From Rickettsiales bacterium (GTDB lineage: Bacteria; Pseudomonadota; Alphaproteobacteria; Rickettsiales; UBA3002): a stretch of DNA of 15,200 nucleotides. The stretch's first letter is position 1, and the number at the start of each line of letters is the position of its first letter. The notes under the pieces were generated by a model that was given only the letters and a program-made list of their open reading frames with translations, ran no database searches and had not been told where the DNA came from. Both the position numbers and the translations under genes were made by a program. The stretch spans positions 1-15,200 of the forward strand of contig PBPD01000145.1 in NCBI GenBank assembly GCA_002725445.1, written 5' to 3'. Below, piece by piece: positions 7,420-14,036 of this stretch.

Positions 7420-7873
7420 CAAGCCCCAAACCAGCGCGCAGGCACGCAGCGTTGCCGCAAAAAAAATATCCCCTTCCGTTATCTCTTCGGACATGAATGT
7501 GCTGGGTAACATTATCAGCGAAGGCTTCGTGGATATTGATGGCCGCATTGAAGGCAACATCAAATGCCACAGCACCACCATCCGCGAAAATGGCCGCGTG
7601 AATGGCGATGTAATCGCTGACATGGTGACGATTCACGGCACGGTGATCGGCTTGGTGAAAGCCAAATCCGTTATTTTGCATTCCAGCGCCCATGTGGAAG
7701 GCGTTATTATGCACGAATCGCTATCGATAGAAGACGGTGCATTTGTTGACGGCAAATTCAAGCGTACCGACAAGGTTTTTATTGATGACGACGCGGTCAT
7801 TGAACCTGACGAGTCAATGAGCGAAGAAGACGAAATGCAGAAGCTGGAAAATATCCGCCTGATTTCGCAATAA
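7403..7873 (+). CDS. Bactofilin (cytoskeletal beta-helix polymer)
   Basis: Bactofilins self-assemble into nucleotide-free filaments and act as scaffolds for cell-wall enzymes. The 156-residue protein has a short polar N-terminal tail (1-22), a central right-handed beta-helix region (about 24-125) with the typical spaced Gly/Ile/Val rungs such as VLGNIISEGFVDIDGRIEGN (33-52), and a long acidic tail (126-156) with the cluster DESMSEEDE. There is no signal peptide, so it is cytoplasmic and likely bound to the inner membrane face. The start at 7403 lies inside the end of the peptidase gene and follows AGGCAGG at good spacing, which indicates coupled translation. The pairing strongly suggests it localises that peptidase. 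The acidic tail is longer than in many bactofilins. Confidence 0.93.
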   Translation: MFSSNNKPQTSAQARSVAAKKISPSVISSDMNVLGNIISEGFVDIDGRIEGNIKCHSTTIRENGRVNGDVIADMVTIHGTVIGLVKAKSVILHSSAHVEGVIMHESLSIEDGAFVDGKFKRTDKVFIDDDAVIEPDESMSEEDEMQKLENIRLISQ

Positions 7874-7902
7874 AATCTGCTACTTCTTGTTACGCGTTGT
7901 CC

Positions 7903-9300
7903 TTACAGCAACATCAGGCTGGCCAACCCTAAGAAGGTAAAGAACCCGACGATATCGGTTACTGTCGTCAGGAAAATACCCGATGCAATCGCCGGGTCTA
8001 TGCGCAAACGATCCAGCATCACCGGAATGAGCGCACCCGCAAAACCAGCCACCATAAGCGTAATAATGGTCGCCACTGCCAACACCACTGCCAGCTTCAT
8101 ATCCTGATAGATGATAAACGCACCAATGGCCATAATCACCGACAGACCCAGCCCGTTCAGCGTGCCTATCAGCAGTTCTTTGCGTATCGCGCGCAGTGCG
8201 TTAGAAGTGTGCAATTGACGCGTGGCAATAGCGCGCACCGCCACCGTTACCGACTGCGTGCCCGCATTACCGCCCATTGAGGCAACAATCGGCATCAGCA
8301 CCGCCAGTGCTACCAATTGAGCAATGGTTTCTTCGAATACGCCAATCACCACCGAGGCGAGCACCGCGGTGAGCAAATTGATGAATAGCCACGGAAAACG
8401 GCGCTTTACTGTCGTGCTGAGATTCGCCTGAATATCCTGTGTTTTCAGACCACCGGCGCGCAGAAAATCTTCTTCTTCCTCTTCCTGGATCACGTCTACC
8501 ACGTCATCCACGGTGATTGTACCAATCAATCGCCCCTGCTCGTTGATCACAGGCGTTTCCACCAGCCCGTATTTGCGGAATGTATAAGCGACTTCTTCCT
8601 GATCGGTATCGCTATGCACCGCATAGACCTGCTCCGACATAATATCGGCCATGCGCGTATCGCGCTTGGACTGCATGATATGCCCGATCGTCACACGCCC
8701 AACAGGCTTGAATTTCGGGTCAGTCACATACACGACATAGAAATTGCTGGGCAGACTGTCGTTGTTACGCAGGTAATCAATCGTGTCGCCCACCGTCCAG
8801 AACTCAGGCACCGACACAAGACGCTTGGTCATCAGACGGCCGGCACTATCCTCGGGGAAGGCCAGGCTTTCTTCCAGCTCGCCACGTGCAGCGGCCGGAA
8901 TCGCCCCCAGCATTTCCTGCTGGTTCGCCTCGGTCATTTCGCCGATTACATGCACCGCATCGTCGGTTTCCAGATAGGCCAATGCCTCAGCCGAACGATC
9001 CAGCCCTAAGGCTTCAAACACATCGTCAGCGGCCTCAGGCTCCAACTCTGGCAGAATTTCATGGTCAAAGTCATGCGCGAGAATGCTGGTGACAGACTGA
9101 CGGTCTTCACTGGGCAGGATATTCAGCAGCTCCGCCTGATCCGCCGCATGGAAGGGCTCGAGCAACTCACGCACCTGCACCTGATCATCTTCCTGCAGCG
9201 CCTGACGCACTTGCACCACCAGCTCATCCATCGGATTCTCGTCATACGCATCCGCATGATCGTCGGGGGCTAGAACTTCTTCTTCGGGCGCATTTTCCAT
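7903..9300 (-). CDS. mgtE: MgtE-family magnesium channel/transporter
   Basis: MgtE is a dimeric inner-membrane Mg2+ channel gated by its own cytosolic Mg2+ sensor. An extra acidic N-terminus (1-30) precedes the MgtE N domain (about 35-135), two CBS domains (about 155-275), the connecting plug helix after the IQEEEEEDF cluster, and five hydrophobic segments between about 303 and 465. The conserved MPIVASMGGNAGTQS (336-350) and the pore aspartate D449 in TTVTDIVGFF (the counterpart of D432 in the Thermus protein) are present. Length 465 is normal. The ATG at 9300 has AAGGTAAG upstream on the minus strand. It converges with the bactofilin gene with only 29 bases between the stops and no clear terminator there. 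Other divalent ions as substrate are possible. Confidence 0.94.
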   Translation of the reverse strand: MENAPEEEVLAPDDHADAYDENPMDELVVQVRQALQEDDQVQVRELLEPFHAADQAELLNILPSEDRQSVTSILAHDFDHEILPELEPEAADDVFEALGLDRSAEALAYLETDDAVHVIGEMTEANQQEMLGAIPAAARGELEESLAFPEDSAGRLMTKRLVSVPEFWTVGDTIDYLRNNDSLPSNFYVVYVTDPKFKPVGRVTIGHIMQSKRDTRMADIMSEQVYAVHSDTDQEEVAYTFRKYGLVETPVINEQGRLIGTITVDDVVDVIQEEEEEDFLRAGGLKTQDIQANLSTTVKRRFPWLFINLLTAVLASVVIGVFEETIAQLVALAVLMPIVASMGGNAGTQSVTVAVRAIATRQLHTSNALRAIRKELLIGTLNGLGLSVIMAIGAFIIYQDMKLAVVLAVATIITLMVAGFAGALIPVMLDRLRIDPAIASGIFLTTVTDIVGFFTFLGLASLMLL

Positions 9301-9322
9301 GCGTGCTTACCTTTGCTTCAAT

Positions 9323-9345
9323 CTATATCGGCCAGCAAGATATAG
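9323..9345. repeat. Inverted repeat upstream of mgtE
   Basis: CTATATC (9323-9329) and GATATAG (9339-9345) are perfect inverted copies around a nine-base spacer, 22-45 bases upstream of the mgtE start. They could be an operator or a short leader hairpin. The rest of the 165-base gap to the RTX gene (9301-9465) has no gene and no promoter I can place with confidence; a TATATT at 9420-9425 is a possible -10 for the RTX gene. I see nothing like the long M-box Mg2+ riboswitch, for which the gap before mgtE looks too short. Confidence 0.4.
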
Positions 9346-9465
9346 CAGGCAAGCAGTGGGCTAGACAAGCTGCCTTTACAGCATATTTATGAAATACTGT
9401 CTTTTCCTGCTTTTCTCTCTATATTCATTCCGCAACAGTAACGATGCAATTATTTTGAGGACATT

Positions 9466-10263
9466 ATGGCGACCTATTACGGCACACGCGATGCGGATAT
9501 TTTAGTTGGTACAGCCAGCAGCGAGGAGCTGCTCTCTGGCGAGGGAAACGACACCGTTTATGGTGGTCGCAGCGCGATCGACCCCGATGATGAACATGAC
9601 GTGATCTATGCGGGCTACGATGACGATCTGGTCTATGGCAATGGCGGTGACGACTTGCTTCATGGCGGCAGCCGTGACCGGCCGAATGGCCCCGATGGTA
9701 ACGACACGATTTATGGCGGCAGCGGCGCTGATACGATTCACGGTATGGATGGTGTAGACCGTATTTACGGCGGCGGCGACGTCTTCTCACCTAATGATGA
9801 TGCCGATTTGATCTTTGGCGGCGGTGATGAAGACTGGATTACGGGTAATGGGGGCGACGACACGATTTATGGCGCTGCCGACACCACCGGCCTGCGCGAC
9901 GATAACGACACAATCAACGGCGGTCAGGGCAATGACTATATTGATGGTGGCGATGGCACCGACTTCATTTCCGGCCAGCTAGGCAACGACACGCTTATAG
10001 GCGGACGCGATGCCGACATCTTCATGTTCAGCGATCAGACAGGCAACGACACCGTGTTCGACTTTCAGGGCGCGGGCGACATTGATGGCGATCTGCTGCA
10101 TATTTCCGAAAATATCAACGGCAGCGGCATCCTCACGCCCGAAGATGTCTTGGCACGCGCTACCATCAGCGCAGACTTCGCCATTATCGACTTAGGCGCG
10201 GGCAATCAATTGACCGTACAAACCGATGGTTTCCTGTCCCAATTCGACATTCTTATTTCCTAA
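9466..10263 (+). CDS. RTX (haemolysin-type calcium-binding repeat) protein, probably type I secreted
   Basis: About a dozen RTX nonapeptides of the form GGxGxDx(L/I/V)x run from about residue 10 to 188, for example NGGDDLLHGG (59-68), GGDDTIYG (129-136) and LGNDTLIGG (172-180). They bind Ca2+ and fold into a parallel beta-roll outside the cell. Residues 190-265 resemble the C-terminal part of serralysin-like RTX proteins (TVFDFQGAGDIDGDLLHIS at 196-214), and the end FDILIS fits an uncleaved type I secretion signal. There is no N-terminal signal peptide and no catalytic or toxin domain, so it is a bare repeat protein. No ABC exporter, membrane-fusion protein or TolC is encoded in the window. 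The ATG at 9466 follows TTGAGGA at good spacing. What it does outside the cell is not known. Confidence 0.88.
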   Translation: MATYYGTRDADILVGTASSEELLSGEGNDTVYGGRSAIDPDDEHDVIYAGYDDDLVYGNGGDDLLHGGSRDRPNGPDGNDTIYGGSGADTIHGMDGVDRIYGGGDVFSPNDDADLIFGGGDEDWITGNGGDDTIYGAADTTGLRDDNDTINGGQGNDYIDGGDGTDFISGQLGNDTLIGGRDADIFMFSDQTGNDTVFDFQGAGDIDGDLLHISENINGSGILTPEDVLARATISADFAIIDLGAGNQLTVQTDGFLSQFDILIS

Positions 10264-10289
10264 AACGCGAGATATATCTGCCTTGTTTT

Positions 10290-10342
10290 TGCACAATAAT
10301 ATGTGCATAAACCCTATGTTAATATATATGCGCTAATATATA
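10290..10342 (+). promoter_or_regulatory. AT-rich leader with hairpin and TAATATATA direct repeats
   Basis: TGCACA (10290-10295) and TGTGCA (10302-10307) form a six-pair hairpin with an ATAATA loop just after the RTX gene; no T-run follows. TAATATATA occurs twice, at 10320-10328 and 10334-10342, 14 bases apart. These are the only structures seen in the 102 bases between the two genes. They may be -10-like elements or a binding site; no matching -35 is evident. Confidence 0.3.
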
Positions 10343-10365
10343 GCAGTAGAGCTAGGACTACTTTT

Positions 10366-11256
10366 ATGAGCAAGCATTCCGACTTCGTGTCACAATTCCC
10401 TGCTGAGGCACATCTGGTGGCACAGGAGCTTACACAATACGACCATAGCAAGGGCGACCGACTCTATCATAATGCACATCTGGATCTGCCCCCTATGCCC
10501 GATGGCAGTGCCGCGCATTTGCCACATGACGGCGAAGGCCATTTAGAGCTGCCTGCCAACGCGGCGGTGGCGATTGTGAATTTCCACTGTAAATATTGCC
10601 ATACCTTCATGGTCAAGGCAGACTATCCGACCCATCTGCCAGAGCCCGATGGCCGCCCCATCGTCTATATTGATATGCATGACGAGCAGGCGCGCGAATT
10701 TATTAAAGAGCAAGGCTATAAGGGCGCCGGCAAAGATATGTGGAGTGTCATACTCAACCCCCACCCCACCCTGCATGGCAAAAAGATAAATCTGGCCGAA
10801 GGCGGCCATATTCCCTCTAAAAGCTTCCCTATTTTCCTGCATACGGATGAAACGGGGCGGCTCGCAGGCGGGTTGAGCGCTGGCATCAAAGGCACGCTGA
10901 ACCGCTTCGCCCATATTCGCGGTGAAGAAATCACATCGGTGGCCGCACCAACACAAACACCGGCACCTGCATACGCCAATACCGATATGACAACGGAAGA
11001 AGCACGAGCCTGCATTACACTGCTCGGCGACGAAGTGCAGTTTGAAGGCAGCCGCCTGCTCGCCACGCAAGACCCGTCGGAAGCAAAGAACCAGGTTATC
11101 TATGGTGCGTTAAAGGCGCTGGGCATACATGGGCTACGCCGTAATGTAGAGCATGGGCGCTATGCCACCATCATTCCTGAGCGTGAAATAGGGCATGTCG
11201 CCGAAATGCTGGGTCAGGAAACACCGGCACGTGCACCGCAATTGCTGGGCGCCTAA
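10366..11256 (+). CDS. Unrecognised protein with a CxxC thioredoxin-like core and an extra C-terminal domain
   Basis: I do not recognise this 296-residue protein as a named family. Residues 66-83 read like the first strand and active-site helix of a thioredoxin fold, with hydrophobic AVAIVNFH followed by CKYC (C75, C78). A second strand PIVYIDMHD (98-106) and a strand opened by a proline, SKSFPIFLHTDE (151-162, P155 as the candidate cis-proline), fit that fold, as does the helix at about 165-182. Residues 190-207 are a Pro/Thr/Ala linker. Residues 208-283 form a second small alpha/beta domain with no match I know. No signal peptide is present, so it is cytoplasmic as read. The ATG at 10366 has AGGA eight bases upstream; the frame extends to 10303 without a ribosome binding site. 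A candidate tiny lipoprotein gene follows after three bases. Confidence 0.75.
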   Translation: MSKHSDFVSQFPAEAHLVAQELTQYDHSKGDRLYHNAHLDLPPMPDGSAAHLPHDGEGHLELPANAAVAIVNFHCKYCHTFMVKADYPTHLPEPDGRPIVYIDMHDEQAREFIKEQGYKGAGKDMWSVILNPHPTLHGKKINLAEGGHIPSKSFPIFLHTDETGRLAGGLSAGIKGTLNRFAHIRGEEITSVAAPTQTPAPAYANTDMTTEEARACITLLGDEVQFEGSRLLATQDPSEAKNQVIYGALKALGIHGLRRNVEHGRYATIIPEREIGHVAEMLGQETPARAPQLLGA

Positions 11257-11259
11257 ACA

Positions 11260-11412
11260 ATGCACCGCGCATCGGTCATCGGTGTGGCTTTCTGCATTGG
11301 CTATAGCCTCAGCGCGTGCCACACACTCAATTTCGATCATTCTATGCAAAAATGGTGCGAGAGCGAAGCCCACTGCGATTGCCGTGCAGAACGCTGCAAT
11401 CACCAGCGCTAA
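11260..11412 (+). CDS. Candidate 50-residue cysteine-rich lipoprotein
   Basis: A short frame opens with an ATG three bases after the preceding stop and ends nine bases before the convergent lyase gene, filling the gap neatly. The N-terminus has His-Arg, a hydrophobic stretch and the lipobox LSAC (residues 17-20), as expected of a lipoprotein cut before Cys20 by signal peptidase II. The mature part would have only 31 residues with five cysteines (20, 33, 39, 41, 46), including CDC and C-x5-C spacing. There is no Shine-Dalgarno sequence, so it would rely on translational coupling with the CxxC protein gene. The alternative is a minus-strand frame (11403 to 11134, GTG start) over the same bases, also with a hydrophobic start. 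I favour the plus frame for its ATG, lipobox and fit. Confidence 0.45.
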   Translation: MHRASVIGVAFCIGYSLSACHTLNFDHSMQKWCESEAHCDCRAERCNHQR

Positions 11413-11420
11413 TCATTAGG

Positions 11421-12305
11421 CTAAGCCAGCTCCACACTTTTTGCCTTGCTCTTGATCGCTTTGTTTATTTCGAGCAATTCCTGCGCCTGTCGCACGTGCA
11501 ATGCTTCTACCATTTCACCGTCCACGCGTATGGCACCTTGTGTGCCATCATGTGCCTCTACAATACGCTCGGCACGTTTCACTGCTTTCTCGCTTGGGGT
11601 AAAGGCGCGGTTCACATATTTCACCTGCTGAGGATGGATAGCCATTTTACCGTCAAAGCCCAGATCAAACGCATGTTGCGACTGTTGCTGCAATTCCTGA
11701 GAAGCAGCAGGGTCCTGATTGTCGATTAATCGCTGGCTTGGCCCATCAAACACCATCAAACCGTGTGCACGGGCTGCCAGAATGACCTTGCTGCGAGCAT
11801 GGTTCATTTCGTGGCTGGAGGACAACCCCATCTCTTCCGAAAAATCATTATTCCCAAAACACAGCGCTTTGATACCCGCATGTGTATTGCGCTCCAGAAT
11901 AGTGCGCATATCAAGCACCCCTTTAGCCGACTCAAACAGCAGCCATAAATCTTTCTTTGGCGCGGCGAGGTGCAAATCACTTATCTGTTCACTCTTCTCT
12001 ACCTTCGGCAGCAATATCGCATTCACCTTTGGATGGTTCTTGATGGCATCCACGTCTTTCTGGTAATGCGGTGTAGTCGCACCGTTAATGCGCACAATCA
12101 CCTCTTTATTACCAAAATCGGTGTTATCCAGAATCGCCAGCAAGGTGGCACGCGCATTATCTTTGCTATCTTCTGCTACGGCATCTTCCAAATCGAGAAT
12201 GATGCAATCCGCATCGGATCCTACCGCGTTGCGCACCATATGCGGCTTATCTGCCGGCATAAAAAGCTGACTGCGACGTGGGTGCTTGTCAGGCCACAGT
12301 CTCAT
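11421..12305 (-). CDS. HpcH/HpaI aldolase / CitE-type CoA-ester lyase
   Basis: This belongs to the Mg2+-dependent CitE/malyl-CoA lyase group of the phosphoenolpyruvate-dependent barrel enzymes, which cleave or form C-C bonds in 3-hydroxy acyl-CoA esters (malyl-, methylmalyl- or citramalyl-CoA). The substrate cannot be told here. RSQLFMPADKPHMV (11-24) is the usual N-terminal CoA-side motif, DLEDAV (38-43) the conserved acid loop, R72 in VRIN the substrate arginine, E125 in LFESAKG and D154 in FGNNDFSEEMG the likely metal ligands. MAIHPQQV (about 225-232) closes the barrel. Length 294 is normal and all key residues are intact. Its start overlaps the upstream unknown gene (ATGA), so they form an operon. 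It could serve acyl-CoA or propionate metabolism alongside pccA, but that is inference. Confidence 0.88.
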   Translation of the reverse strand: MRLWPDKHPRRSQLFMPADKPHMVRNAVGSDADCIILDLEDAVAEDSKDNARATLLAILDNTDFGNKEVIVRINGATTPHYQKDVDAIKNHPKVNAILLPKVEKSEQISDLHLAAPKKDLWLLFESAKGVLDMRTILERNTHAGIKALCFGNNDFSEEMGLSSSHEMNHARSKVILAARAHGLMVFDGPSQRLIDNQDPAASQELQQQSQHAFDLGFDGKMAIHPQQVKYVNRAFTPSEKAVKRAERIVEAHDGTQGAIRVDGEMVEALHVRQAQELLEINKAIKSKAKSVELA

Positions 12306-12745
12306 ACCGCCCCCTCATCACTGGCAAGTGCGGCGCCCAAAGCCTCTGCCACATGCTGCAATTCTGCGTGCGCATAGGCCACATGTTCGCATGCCGCACT
12401 GCCTATATCAGCCTGAAATGCCTGCGTGTCAAAAAACACGGTATGTACCGCATTTTGCGGTAACTGGCGCGCCAGAATCGGCAGGTCATAAACCGTTTTT
12501 GCCGAATCTGCATGCAGCCATATAGGACGCTCACCCAGTACTGTAGCAAGCTGGCTCAGCTGTGCGGCGGTGCTGGCATTAGCGGGCAACAACACTGGCA
12601 TAGCCACATCATACCCCTGCATGTGCTGGGCAATCTTATCCTTGCCAAGCTCTGCGGGCACGCACAGCAGCACGGCCGCTTCCGGCGCCTCTGCTCCGCG
12701 TATGCACGCGTCACTGGACGCATCTATAATACGATATGAAGTCAT
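12302..12745 (-). CDS. Unrecognised 147-residue protein, operon partner of the lyase
   Basis: I do not recognise this protein. It begins at an ATG at 12745 with GAGGA about 12 bases upstream (long spacing) and ends in TGA overlapping the lyase ATG by four bases, which shows translational coupling. It is rich in Ala, Leu, Val and Gln and predicted to alternate strands and helices: AAVLLCVPAEL (about 23-33), AMPVLLPA (48-55), RPIWLHAD (73-80) and AVHTVFFD (98-105) look like successive buried strands, as in a small alpha/beta or partial barrel domain. No membrane segment or signal peptide is seen. A role tied to the lyase (partner subunit, maturation or a related reaction) is plausible from the operon alone. 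Confidence 0.75.
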   Translation of the reverse strand: MTSYRIIDASSDACIRGAEAPEAAVLLCVPAELGKDKIAQHMQGYDVAMPVLLPANASTAAQLSQLATVLGERPIWLHADSAKTVYDLPILARQLPQNAVHTVFFDTQAFQADIGSAACEHVAYAHAELQHVAEALGAALASDEGAV

Positions 12746-12797
12746 TTTACCAACTATCCTCAGGCTATTCTACGCAGCCTTTATTAGCGAAGTGTTA

Positions 12798-12825
12798 AAC
12801 ATAGGCAAAAAAGATAGTCTGGCAA
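12798..12825 (-). promoter_or_regulatory. Probable promoter of the unknown gene-lyase operon
   Basis: On the minus strand TTGCCA (12825-12820) and TATGTT (12803-12798) are spaced by 16 bases and match the sigma-70 consensus at five and four of six positions. Transcription would start about 45 bases before the 12745 start. The -35 lies in a small TGGC-AACT-GCCA inverted repeat (12820-12831). Confidence 0.45.
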
Positions 12826-12878
12826 CTGCCAAGAAAAAATGTCACAGCTTTGTCATATTACTGGATAATATAGGAAAT

Positions 12879-12964
12879 TGGTGCGGTCGAGAGGACTTGA
12901 ACCTCCACCCACTTGCGTGGACAACGACCTCAACGTTGCGCGTCTACCATTCCGCCACGACCGC
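12879..12964 (-). tRNA. tRNA-Leu, anticodon GAG, CCA encoded
   Basis: Read on the minus strand the gene starts GCGGTCG and ends CGACCGC-A-CCA, giving a complete seven-pair acceptor stem and an encoded CCA at 12881-12879. The D arm has the leucine-type GGCGGAATGGTAGACGCG. The anticodon arm is CAACG-TTGAGGT-CGTTG with anticodon GAG at 12931-12929. A long variable arm (class II tRNA) and the GGTTCAAGTCC T arm follow. It reads CUC and CUU leucine codons. It stands alone between the lyase operon and lipB. Confidence 0.96.
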
Positions 12965-13080
12965 ACTGGCTCCTAAGAGCATGGGATAGGGCGAGAGATA
13001 TAGCAACGAACGCAGCCGTACGCAAGCAGGCTTTTCAAGCCGCACTTGTGTCTTCTGTTGTCATGGCGTATGACTGCGCC

Positions 13081-13719
13081 ATGCAATGGCATCGCGACAA
13101 TACCCTGATCGACTATGAAAGCGCGCTTACCCGCATGGAACAGCGCGTTGCCGCTATGATTGCTGGCGAAGCAGACGAGCTTGGTTGGCTGCTCGAACAT
13201 CCACCGCTTTATACCGGCGGCACCTCCGCTAAACAGGCTGACTTGCTCGATCACGCGCGTTTTCCGGTTTATGAAACAGGGCGCGGCGGGCAATATACCT
13301 ATCACGGCCCCGGCCAGCGCATCTGCTATTTGATGCTGAATCTCAAAGAACGCGCCGAACGCATAGGCAAAGAGCCTGACCTGCGCGCTTATGTGCAGCA
13401 GCTGGAGCGCTGGGTGATTGCAGTACTGGCAACGTATGATGTCGAAGGATTCATTCGCGACGGCCGCGTAGGCGTGTGGGTCAACACGCCAACCTGCGAA
13501 AAGAAAATTGCCGCACTCGGCATTCGGGTACGCAAATGGGTGACATTTCATGGCATTGCCCTGAATGTAGAGCCCGATTTGTCGCATTATCAGGGCATTG
13601 TGCCCTGCGGCATCAGCGAATTTGGTGTGACATCGCTGGCGGATCTGGGCATTCAGACCACGATGGAAGATGTCGACCAGCGCTTACAACAACATTTTGC
13701 ACGTATTTTCGGAGCTTAG
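13081..13719 (+). CDS. lipB: Octanoyl-[acyl-carrier-protein]:protein N-octanoyltransferase LipB
   Basis: LipB moves the octanoyl group from acyl carrier protein to lipoyl domains of the 2-oxoacid dehydrogenases and the glycine cleavage H protein, the first step of lipoate synthesis. The conserved EHPPLYTGGTSA (39-50), GRGGQYTYHGPGQ (68-80), KKIAALGIRV (141-150) and GIVPCGI (172-178) are present, with the catalytic pair K142 and C176. I chose the ATG at 13081 because it gives 212 residues and aligns the MQWHRD start with family N-termini; an ATG at 13063 is possible, and the longest frame from 12913 runs into the tRNA gene and is wrong. No clear ribosome binding site is seen at either ATG. The 116 bases between the tRNA and this start hold no gene. 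Its stop overlaps that of the convergent acylphosphatase gene. Confidence 0.93.
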   Translation: MQWHRDNTLIDYESALTRMEQRVAAMIAGEADELGWLLEHPPLYTGGTSAKQADLLDHARFPVYETGRGGQYTYHGPGQRICYLMLNLKERAERIGKEPDLRAYVQQLERWVIAVLATYDVEGFIRDGRVGVWVNTPTCEKKIAALGIRVRKWVTFHGIALNVEPDLSHYQGIVPCGISEFGVTSLADLGIQTTMEDVDQRLQQHFARIFGA

Positions 13720-14021
13720 GCGGTCATTAACGTAGGTTTCTGCCGGAACCCCGGCTCTATCTGCCCGCTATCAATGGTTTCGGTGTCAATCGCCTGCACG
13801 CGTGCGGCCAACGGCCCATCTTCGCATGCTTCCAGCATGGCGCTCACATCGTCTTTATCTCCATGGAAAATGGCCTCTACCGTGCCGTCCGAACGATTTC
13901 GCACCCAACCGCTCAACTGATAGCTACGCGCTGTAGCCGCCGTCCATGCACGGAAGCCTACTCCCTGCACATGGCCGCGTACTATCACGCGCACTGACAT
14001 GGCGTTCTGATCGCTCGTCAT
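13716..14021 (-). CDS. acyP: Acylphosphatase
   Basis: Acylphosphatase hydrolyses acyl phosphates such as carbamoyl or acetyl phosphate; its physiological role in bacteria is poorly known. The family signatures are clear: VRGHVQGVGFRAW (14-26) with the phosphate-binding loop and catalytic Arg24, and GWVRNRSDGTVEA (38-50) with catalytic Asn42. The 101-residue length is slightly above the usual 90, from a seven-residue N-terminal lead; an internal ATG at 14000 could be the true start. It lies 15 bases downstream of pccA on the same strand and is probably co-transcribed with it. Its TAA shares bases with the TAG of the convergent lipB gene. Confidence 0.93.
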   Translation of the reverse strand: MTSDQNAMSVRVIVRGHVQGVGFRAWTAATARSYQLSGWVRNRSDGTVEAIFHGDKDDVSAMLEACEDGPLAARVQAIDTETIDSGQIEPGFRQKPTLMTA

Positions 14022-14036
14022 AGTGTTCTTTTCTCG

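Noticed and set aside
9464..9790. Arg/His-rich minus-strand frame starting with a run of arginines
   Set aside because: It is the complement of the Gly/Asp RTX repeats; the composition follows from the repeat codons.
12818..12832. Possible intrinsic terminator for the tRNA (TGGC-AACT-GCCA followed by a T-run on the minus strand)
   Set aside because: The stem has only four to five pairs and the T-run starts several bases away; the same bases fit a promoter -35 better.
12570..12989. Plus-strand frame of 139 codons crossing the tRNA gene
   Set aside because: It runs antisense through a complete tRNA-Leu and through the minus-strand unknown gene.
12913..13080. N-terminal extension of lipB
   Set aside because: It begins inside the tRNA gene; K142 and C176 and the family N-terminus fit the 13081 start.
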